Positions 1 through 5,052 of a DNA stretch of 5,052 nt are shown here, piece by piece. The translations under genes and the position numbers were made by a program. The notes below the pieces were generated by a model. That model made no database searches, was not told the origin of the DNA, and worked only from the letters and a program-made list of their open reading frames with translations. The stretch comes from Clostridia bacterium. Its GTDB lineage: Bacteria > Bacillota_E > RBS10-35 > JAJYVN01. Positions within the stretch are counted from its first letter, which is position 1, and each line of letters starts with the position of its first letter. The stretch is taken from positions 1-5,052 of the forward strand of contig DAHWHT010000259.1 in assembly GCA_027335515.1 (NCBI GenBank), written 5' to 3'.

Positions 1-32
1 GGGGCCGCCGCCGCGCGCGGGGCGCTCACATT

Positions 33-3000
33 TCAGTTGCTGACGGCCGCGCCTTCTTCTTCCGCTGAAAGCTCCCGCACTTCGTCCTTGGGCGCCACCC
101 GCAGGAACCGCGGCAGCCACACGTCCCAATCCGCCAGGATCTCCCCCGCCCGGTGCGAACCCGTCTCCGCCGCGAAGGAGCCCAAAAGCGACTTCAGCCG
201 CGTCGCATCCCCCTCAAGCATGGGGGTGATGTGCACCAACTGCGCGTTGAGGCGCCCCTGAAACCGCCCGTCGAGGTCGAGGGCGAACACCTCGCCACCG
301 GTCATTCCGGCCGCGAAGTTGTAGCCGGTCTCGCCCAAGACCACCACGGTGCCACCGGTCATATACTCGCAGCCGTGGTCTCCGACGCCCTCCACGACCG
401 CGGTGGCTCCGGAGTTGCGCACGGCGAATCGCTCCCCCGCGCGCCCGGCGGCCAGCAGCGTCCCCGAGGTCGCCCCATACAGCACGGTGTTGCCCAGCAA
501 CACGTGCGTGTGGCTCTCCCCCCGCAAGAGGGGATCCGGACGCAGGACGATCCCTCCGCCGGCGAGCCCCTTGCCGACATAGTCGTTGGCCCAACCCTGC
601 AACGTGAAGCGTACGCCGCGTGGCAGGAAGGCGCCGAACGATTGGCCGGCCGCGCCGGTGAAGCGCACCTGGATCTGGTCGGCGGCCCGCTCCGGGTCGT
701 CCCCGGCCCGCGCCATGACGTAGGCCAGTCCGGCACCGACGGTGCGGTCCTGATTGCGAATCGGGAACTCCAGTGAAACGGTGGCGCCGGATGCGAGGGC
801 ATCCCGGGCGCCCTCCACCAGCCGTTCGTCCAGCCGCTCCTGACGGGGCAGGCGGTTGGGCTGGCCGCCGTGGTGGCGTGCGAGCCCCTCGGTCCCTTCC
901 GGAATCGCCAACAGCGGGCGGAGATCGAGTCGATCCGCCGCCGCGTGGCCGACCGGCACCTGCTCCAGGAGCTCCGTCCGGCCGATCACCGCGTCCAGGG
1001 TTGTGAACCCGAGCTCGGCCAGGATCTCCCTGACCTCGTGCGCCAGAAGCAGGAAATAGTTCATGACGTGCCCCGGTTCACCGGGGAACTTGCGACGCAG
1101 GGCCGCCTTTTGGCTGGCCACGCCGACCGGGCAGTTGTCCGTGTGGCAGATGCGCATCATGATGCAGCCCTCCGCGATCATCGCGGCGGTGCCGAAGCTG
1201 AACTGATCGGCGCCGAGCATGGCGGCCAGGACCACGTCGCGACCCGTCTTGAGTCCGCCGTCCACCCGCACCGCGACGCGCTGCCGCAGGCGGTTGGCCA
1301 GCAGCGTTTGCTGCGTCTCGGCCAACCCGAGTTCCCAGGGCAGCCCCGCGTTCTTGATGGAACTCAGGGGAGAACTGCCGGTGCCTCCGGAATGCCCGCT
1401 GATGAGAATGATGTCGGCGTGTCCCTTGGCCACACCGGCCGCGATCACGCCCACGCCGCTCTGCGAGACCAGTTTCACGGAGATCTCCGCCTGCGGGTTC
1501 GCCTGCTTGAGGTCGTAGATCAGTTCCGCCAGATCTTCGATGGAGTAGATGTCGTGGTGGGGCGGCGGCGAAATCAGTGCCACCCCCGGCGTGGTGTGCC
1601 GCAGCATGGCCACATACTCGGTGACCTTGTTGCCAGGAAGCTGACCGCCCTCCCCGGGCTTGGAACCCTGGGCCATCTTAATCTGAATCTCCGCCGCCGA
1701 TGCCAGGTAGGCCGGCGTGACCCCGAAACGGCCGGAGGCCACCTGCTTGATGGCGCTGTTGCGCTCCGTGCCGAATCGCGACGGATCCTCGCCGCCTTCC
1801 CCCGAACCGGAGCGGGCCCCCAGACGGTTCATGGCGACCGCCAGGGTTTCGTGGGCCTCCGGCGACAGCGACCCCAGGGACATCGAGCCCGTCGAAAACC
1901 GCCGCAAGACCTGCGCCACCGGCTCGACCGCGTCGAGCGGGATGGGGCCGCGGTCGCTGCGAAACCCCAACAGGTCGCGGAGTTGGGTCGTCCCCTGCTG
2001 CCTTGCCACCTCAAGGTAGTGGCGGTAAAGACCCTGGGTCTCGGCCGGCACGGATCCATCCGCGGGGACCAGGCCGCTGCGCACCGCCGCGTGCATGGCA
2101 TCCACCACGGCAGTCGTCAATTCGTGCGCCTCGCCGCCGGCTCGGGGGCGATAAAAGCCGTGCAAAGCGGGCTTGGATGACACACGCGGAAAGGCGGCCG
2201 CGTGCCATTTGAGCACCAGGGCCCCCAGATCCGCGAAACCGTTACCGCCAAAGCGCGAGGGCGTTCCGACAAAGCACTTGTCCATCACCGCGCCGTCGAG
2301 GCCGATCGCCTCGAAGATCTGCGCCCCGGTGTAGCTCTCCGCGATGGAGATGCCCATCTTGGACATGACCTTCTTGATCCCCTCGCCCGCCGCGGCGCGG
2401 TAGGCGGACTGCGCCTGCTCGACCGTCGTCACGTGGCGCAGCCGACCATCCGCCACCATGGCCGCAATCGTCGCCAGCGCCAGATACGGCTGAACGGCGT
2501 TGGCTCCGTAGCCCAAGAGCGCGGCGAGTTGGTGCACCTCGCGCGGCTCGGCCGTTTCAGCCACCAGGCTGACCCGCATCCGCAATCCGGCGCGGATCAG
2601 ATGGTGGTGCACCGCTCCGACCGCCATCAGGATGGGAATGGCGGCGTGGTGGTCATCCACGCCCCGGTCGCTGAGAACGAGCAATCCCGCCCCGGACGCC
2701 GCGGCGGCGGACGCCGACACGCACAGACGATCGATCGCCGGCTCCAACGCCTCAGGGCCGTCCGCGCAGGGGAACGTCGTCCCCAGGGTGACGGCGCGAA
2801 AAATCGGCTCACCCTCCCCCAGGCGCCGAATGGCCGCGAGCTCCCCGGACAGCAGGATTGGGCTCTGCATCTCAATCAGACGGGCATGGTCGGCGCATTC
2901 CGCCAAAAGGTCGCCGCGCGGCCCAAGCAACGTCCGCAGTGAAAAGACCAGGTCTTCGCGGAGGTGATCGATCGGCGGATTGGTCACCTCCGCGAAGCGC

Positions 3001-4556
3001 TGTTTGAAATAGTGGAAAAGCGGGCGCTCCCTATCCGAAAACACCGCGTGAGGGGTGTCGTCGCCCATGGAGCCGACCGCTTCCTTGCCATGCTCCACCA
3101 TCGGCCGCAGCAGATGAATCGTATCTTCGTGCGTGTATGCGAAGGCGCGCTGCAGGCGCTCAAGATCCTCCGGCGCCAAGCGGTCGCCGCAACCGCCGTC
3201 CGCGGCGTCCCCGCCCCCCGGGTGCGCACCGACCACCATGCCGGCCTCCAGCCAGGCCCCGTAGGGCCGGCGGCCGCAAACGGCGTCCTTGACGGCGTCG
3301 GACTCCATCACCTGACCGTCGACCAGATCGACACAGAGGATCTGACCGGGGCCAAGCTTGCCGTAGCGAAGCACGCGCGCCGGGTCGAGCGACCACGCCC
3401 CCACCTCGGAACCGGCGGCAACCCAACCGTCATCGGTGATGGCATAGCGCAACGGGCGCAGACCGTTACGGTCCAGGCAGGCGCCGAAGGTACGCCCATC
3501 CCCAAACACCAACGCGGCAGGCCCATCCCAGGGTTCCATCAGCGCGGCGTGGTAGCGGTAGAAGTCGCGCCGCACCGGATCCATCTCCGCCATGGTCTCC
3601 CACACCTCGGGCACCAGCAGCATCATGACGTGGTGCAGGTCGCGTCCCGACAGGTGCATCAGCTCCGCCACGTTGTCCAGGGCGCCCGAGTCGGACGCCT
3701 CGGGATCGCAGATGGGCCGCAGCGGGTCCCCCAGCCCACTCCAGAGTCCCGACTGCAGTTGCGCCTCCCGGGCGCGCATCCAGGTAACGTTTCCCTGGAG
3801 CGTATTGATCTCGCCGTTGTGTGCCAGCCGACGGAACGGCTGGGTCCGCCGCCAGGCCGGTGCGGTGTTGGTGCTGTAGCGCTGGTGGTAGATGACCGCC
3901 GCGGTGCGGAAGTCGGGATCGCGCAGGTCGCGATAAAAATCGGCAAGTTGCGGCGCCAGCATCAGGCCCTTGTAGACGATGGTCCTGGCGGAAAACGACG
4001 CCACATACACATCGTCGCGGCCTGACGCCCAAACGGATACCTCGGCCTCGACACGGCGCCGCGCGCCATACAGACGCCGCTCGAAATCCGACTCCGGGAT
4101 GCCGGCGGGACGCGCCACCAGCAGGTGCTCGATGGCGGGGCACCCGGCACGCGCCTGACGCCCGAGGACCTCCTCGGCCACGGGGACCGGCCGCCATAGG
4201 AACTCGGCCAGTCCCTCCCGGACCAGGGCCGCCTCCGCCGCGGCCTGGACCCGGGCCCGCTCGGCCGCATCCCGCGGCAGAAAGAACACCCCGACGCCAA
4301 CGGCCTGCGGCTGCGGCCGCCCGCCCTGGGCAAAGATCCCCGTGAAGAATGCTTGCGGCACCTGGGTCAGGACGCCCGCGCCGTCCCCGGTCTCCGCATC
4401 TCCGGCGGTCGCCCCGCGGTGCTCCAGACAGGCGAGGGCCGCCAGGCCCATGCGCAACACCTCGTGCGAAGCGCCGCGCGTGTTGGCGATAAAGCCGACC
4501 CCGCATGCGTCATGCTCCAGCCGGGGATCAAAGAGCGATCGCTGTGGCTCGCCCAT
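33..4556 (-). CDS. gltB: Glutamate synthase large (alpha) subunit, complete
   Basis: Cytosolic enzyme of the GS-GOGAT ammonia-assimilation pathway: it hydrolyses glutamine, channels the ammonia to 2-oxoglutarate and makes two glutamates. Visible in the 1507-aa product: class II glutamine amidotransferase (about 18-430) with nucleophile Cys18 in EHDACGVGF, the HQRYSTNT block (224-231) and oxyanion-hole motif HNGEINT (246-252); central domain (about 470-760); FMN barrel (about 800-1170) with KPGEGGQLPG (967-976), SPPPHHDIYSIEDLAELIYD (996-1015) and RVDGGLKTG (1097-1105); [3Fe-4S] cysteines 1131, 1137 and 1142 spaced C-x5-C-x4-C; C-terminal beta-helix (about 1240-1480) with NDYVGKG and GCEYMTGG. 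Length is usual for the family. The start is secure: an in-frame TGA lies two codons upstream (4563-4565), a Shine-Dalgarno precedes the ATG, and later starts would lose Cys18, so the propeptide is 17 residues. Between GGEDP (921-925) and SAIKQVASGRFG there are only eight residues, so the ferredoxin loop is absent and an NAD(P)H-type enzyme needing GltD is inferred. No frameshift or lost catalytic residue was seen. Confidence 0.98.
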   Translation of the reverse strand: MGEPQRSLFDPRLEHDACGVGFIANTRGASHEVLRMGLAALACLEHRGATAGDAETGDGAGVLTQVPQAFFTGIFAQGGRPQPQAVGVGVFFLPRDAAERARVQAAAEAALVREGLAEFLWRPVPVAEEVLGRQARAGCPAIEHLLVARPAGIPESDFERRLYGARRRVEAEVSVWASGRDDVYVASFSARTIVYKGLMLAPQLADFYRDLRDPDFRTAAVIYHQRYSTNTAPAWRRTQPFRRLAHNGEINTLQGNVTWMRAREAQLQSGLWSGLGDPLRPICDPEASDSGALDNVAELMHLSGRDLHHVMMLLVPEVWETMAEMDPVRRDFYRYHAALMEPWDGPAALVFGDGRTFGACLDRNGLRPLRYAITDDGWVAAGSEVGAWSLDPARVLRYGKLGPGQILCVDLVDGQVMESDAVKDAVCGRRPYGAWLEAGMVVGAHPGGGDAADGGCGDRLAPEDLERLQRAFAYTHEDTIHLLRPMVEHGKEAVGSMGDDTPHAVFSDRERPLFHYFKQRFAEVTNPPIDHLREDLVFSLRTLLGPRGDLLAECADHARLIEMQSPILLSGELAAIRRLGEGEPIFRAVTLGTTFPCADGPEALEPAIDRLCVSASAAAASGAGLLVLSDRGVDDHHAAIPILMAVGAVHHHLIRAGLRMRVSLVAETAEPREVHQLAALLGYGANAVQPYLALATIAAMVADGRLRHVTTVEQAQSAYRAAAGEGIKKVMSKMGISIAESYTGAQIFEAIGLDGAVMDKCFVGTPSRFGGNGFADLGALVLKWHAAAFPRVSSKPALHGFYRPRAGGEAHELTTAVVDAMHAAVRSGLVPADGSVPAETQGLYRHYLEVARQQGTTQLRDLLGFRSDRGPIPLDAVEPVAQVLRRFSTGSMSLGSLSPEAHETLAVAMNRLGARSGSGEGGEDPSRFGTERNSAIKQVASGRFGVTPAYLASAAEIQIKMAQGSKPGEGGQLPGNKVTEYVAMLRHTTPGVALISPPPHHDIYSIEDLAELIYDLKQANPQAEISVKLVSQSGVGVIAAGVAKGHADIILISGHSGGTGSSPLSSIKNAGLPWELGLAETQQTLLANRLRQRVAVRVDGGLKTGRDVVLAAMLGADQFSFGTAAMIAEGCIMMRICHTDNCPVGVASQKAALRRKFPGEPGHVMNYFLLLAHEVREILAELGFTTLDAVIGRTELLEQVPVGHAAADRLDLRPLLAIPEGTEGLARHHGGQPNRLPRQERLDERLVEGARDALASGATVSLEFPIRNQDRTVGAGLAYVMARAGDDPERAADQIQVRFTGAAGQSFGAFLPRGVRFTLQGWANDYVGKGLAGGGIVLRPDPLLRGESHTHVLLGNTVLYGATSGTLLAAGRAGERFAVRNSGATAVVEGVGDHGCEYMTGGTVVVLGETGYNFAAGMTGGEVFALDLDGRFQGRLNAQLVHITPMLEGDATRLKSLLGSFAAETGSHRAGEILADWDVWLPRFLRVAPKDEVRELSAEEEGAAVSN

Positions 4557-4565
4557 CGGGCGTCA

Positions 4566-4573
4566 CCCCTTCC
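4566..4573 (-). promoter_or_regulatory. Ribosome binding site of gltB
   Basis: The minus strand reads GGAAGGGG here, followed by nine bases and then the gltB ATG at 4556. The purine run and spacing suit a Shine-Dalgarno sequence. With the in-frame TGA at 4563-4565 it fixes the start codon. The AGGGG core is also complementary to a CCCCT at 4604-4608, so it could be masked in the mRNA. Confidence 0.7.
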
Positions 4574-4612
4574 ACATGTGCCGCCCGCCGCCACGGCGGA
4601 GGTAGGGGCTCA

Positions 4613-4638
4613 CCCCCCCCACTTGCCCTCTGGGACCC
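4613..4638 (-). other. G8 tract and possible G-quadruplex in the gltB leader
   Basis: On the minus (mRNA-sense) strand, GGG (4636-4638), seven bases, GGG (4626-4628), five bases and then G8 (4613-4620, which can be split into two G-runs) satisfy the usual G3+N1-7 quadruplex pattern. The tract ends 56 bases before the gltB start codon. G8 is the longest homopolymer I noticed in the window and could also slip during replication. Whether a quadruplex forms cannot be told from sequence. Confidence 0.3.
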
Positions 4639-4642
4639 GCCT

Positions 4643-4666
4643 GACACTGCGCCCGCCGGGAGTGTC
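4643..4666 (-). repeat. Inverted repeat: 6-bp hairpin with inner 3-bp stem
   Basis: GACACT (4643-4648) pairs with AGTGTC (4661-4666). Inside it CCC (4652-4654) can pair with GGG (4658-4660) across a GCC loop, leaving a one-sided GCG bulge. It lies six bases from the 9-bp hairpin at 4673-4697. The 8-mer GACACTGC of its left arm recurs at 4850-4857, near the proposed transcription start. On its own this stem is short enough to arise by chance. Confidence 0.35.
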
Positions 4667-4672
4667 GCCCCG

Positions 4673-4697
4673 CGGCGTCTGGCTCGATCAGACGCCG
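4673..4697 (-). repeat. Inverted repeat: perfect 9-bp hairpin
   Basis: CGGCGTCTG (4673-4681) and CAGACGCCG (4689-4697) are perfect reverse complements around a 7-base loop. A second small hairpin, TCGCC-GTA-GGCGA (4698-4710), abuts it directly, so the two could stack in the leader RNA. There is no T-run after the stem in either direction, which argues against an intrinsic terminator. Confidence 0.5.
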
Positions 4698-4743
4698 TCG
4701 CCGTAGGCGAGGCCTTCCCTGAGCGCCGCCCAGGAAACTGCAA

Positions 4744-4780
4744 CGCACCTCCAGCCGGGATGGTCGCGGGCTGGGGTGCG
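4744..4780 (-). repeat. Inverted repeat: 12-bp hairpin with one bulge
   Basis: On the plus strand CGCACC (4744-4749) and CCAGCC (4751-4756) pair with GGTGCG (4775-4780) and GGCTGG (4769-4774). Only T4750 is unpaired, and the loop is 12 bases (4757-4768). This is the longest stem found in the gltB leader. It has no U-run on either side, so it does not look like an intrinsic terminator. An RNA structural element is more likely, though its function is unknown. Confidence 0.5.
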
Positions 4781-4789
4781 CGGATGGCA

Positions 4790-4850
4790 GCGGTGACCGG
4801 GATCCGGGCGGGCACCGCGACCGGCCCGAAACCCGGGCTCGCGCCGGTCG
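4790..4850 (-). repeat. Two adjoining inverted repeats at the leader's 5' end
   Basis: The first stem pairs CGACCG (4818-4823) with CGGTCG (4845-4850) and continues as GCCCG (4824-4828) with CGGGC (4834-4838) around loop AAACC, leaving a 6-base one-sided bulge (4839-4844). Alternatively the outer arms form an uninterrupted 8-bp stem, 4818-4825 with 4843-4850. The second stem pairs GCGGTG (4790-4795) with CACCGC (4813-4818) and encloses CCGG-GAT-CCGG (4797-4807). The two share base 4818. If transcription starts near 4856, they would be the first structures in the gltB mRNA. Confidence 0.4.
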
Positions 4851-4862
4851 ACACTGCCTTCC

Positions 4863-4891
4863 AGTCTACCTGCACCCCGGTCTGCGGTAAA
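4863..4891 (-). promoter_or_regulatory. Candidate sigma-70-type promoter for gltB
   Basis: On the minus strand, TTTACC (4886-4891) and TAGACT (4863-4868) are separated by exactly 17 bases. Each matches four of six consensus positions (TTGACA and TATAAT). It is the best pair I found upstream of gltB in otherwise very GC-rich DNA. Transcription would begin near 4856 and give an untranslated leader of about 300 nt. A better -35-like TTGACC (4917-4922) lies further upstream but has no acceptable -10 at 16-18 bases. This is pattern matching only; a promoter beyond the window is possible. Confidence 0.3.
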
Positions 4892-5052
4892 GAAGGGAAC
4901 AACCTCCAGTCCGGTCGGTCAACGGTCGCGGGGTTCCACGCCCACGCAGGCCGCCGACGCCGATCTCGCCATCCGCGGCAGGTCACGGCGCAAATGCCGT
5001 TGAAGACATCGACTTGGCGGTATCACCGCTTTTCGGGTGGCTTCTTGGGGCG

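Larger units (their letters stand above)
4557..5052. other. Intergenic region upstream of gltB, with structured leader
   Basis: These 496 bases contain no gene I can support. From 4557 to about 4856 the DNA is dense in inverted repeats, listed separately, and would be the gltB leader if the promoter at 4863-4891 is real. From 4892 to 5052 I see only weak signals: a 5-bp stem at 4985-5000, a 5-bp stem followed by TTTT on the plus strand at 5017-5033, and open frames on both strands reaching the edge. On the minus strand one frame entering at 5052 ends at TGA 5023-5025 with a short basic tail (PKKPPEKR), which could be the C-terminus of an upstream gene, but ten codons are too few to judge. Confidence 0.6.

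Noticed and set aside
11..20. Perfect 10-base palindrome CCGCGCGCGG just past the gltB stop, considered as a terminator
   Set aside because: It has no loop and no T-run after it. Alternating GC in this composition readily gives such palindromes.
1386..1412. Ser1056 in GHSGGTG of GltB, where E. coli, Bacillus and plant enzymes have Asp as I recall them
   Set aside because: Alpha-proteobacterial alpha subunits such as Azospirillum also have Ser here (GNSGGTG) as I recall, so this is normal family variation and not a defect.
870..2180. Long plus-strand open frame (436 codons) antisense to gltB
   Set aside because: It lies wholly inside the well-supported gltB, is rich in Arg, His and Gly with no recognisable domain, and is the kind of antisense frame that GC-rich genes with G/C third positions produce.
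2964..4025. Plus-strand open frame (353 codons) antisense to gltB
   Set aside because: Same reasons: full overlap with the conserved gltB coding sequence, Arg/His-rich composition and no domain.
4563..4748. Minus-strand GTG-started frame of 61 codons ending six bases before the gltB ATG, a possible leader peptide
   Set aside because: The position is suggestive of translational coupling, but the GTG has no properly spaced ribosome binding site, the product is strongly Arg/Gly-rich, and no run of regulatory codons such as Glu or Gln is present.
4739..4753. Sigma-54-like promoter (TGGAGGTGCGTTGCA on the minus strand), tempting because gltB is a nitrogen gene
   Set aside because: The GG and GC elements are nine bases apart; sigma-54 requires ten, and the -24 box lacks the usual CAC after TGG.
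4528..4986. Minus-strand open frame of 152 codons covering the leader
   Set aside because: It overlaps the gltB start by 29 bases in another frame, runs through the promoter candidate and all the hairpins, and is Arg/Pro/Ala-rich with no domain.
5012..5036. T-box antiterminator-like sequence on the minus strand (GCGGTGATACCGCC)
   Set aside because: It shares ACCGC with the T-box core but lacks the GGGTGG half and any specifier stem, and it is fully explained as a small perfect hairpin.

Overview
The window holds one complete gene and part of one intergenic region. Positions 33-4556 on the minus strand encode a full-length (1507 aa) glutamate synthase large (alpha) subunit, GltB. All expected blocks are present in order: an N-terminal class II glutamine amidotransferase with a Cys18 nucleophile, the central domain, the FMN/[3Fe-4S] synthase barrel, and the glycine-rich C-terminal beta-helix. 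The protein lacks the long ferredoxin-loop insertion of plant and cyanobacterial Fd-GOGATs, so it most resembles the NAD(P)H-type alpha subunit that works with a GltD partner. No gltD is visible; only 32 bases lie downstream of the gltB stop.

The organism is a GC-rich bacterium: base composition is high throughout and third codon positions are mostly G/C. The GltB sequence is a conserved bacterial type, and I cannot assign a phylum from it.

Layout: 1-32 is the short stretch past the gltB stop. 33-4556 is gltB (minus). 4557 to about 4856 looks like a long gltB 5' leader with several stable inverted repeats, a G8 tract, a possible G-quadruplex and a Shine-Dalgarno sequence that fits the start codon. 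About 4863-4891 carries a plausible but imperfect sigma-70-type promoter on the minus strand. 4892-5052 has no convincing gene, although a plus-strand frame stays open to the window edge.

The enzyme is ordinary in every block I could inspect. The part worth a second look is the roughly 300-nt structured leader, which could be a cis-regulatory RNA for nitrogen assimilation. I could not match it to any riboswitch or T-box class I know, and GC-rich DNA forms chance hairpins readily, so this is a hypothesis.
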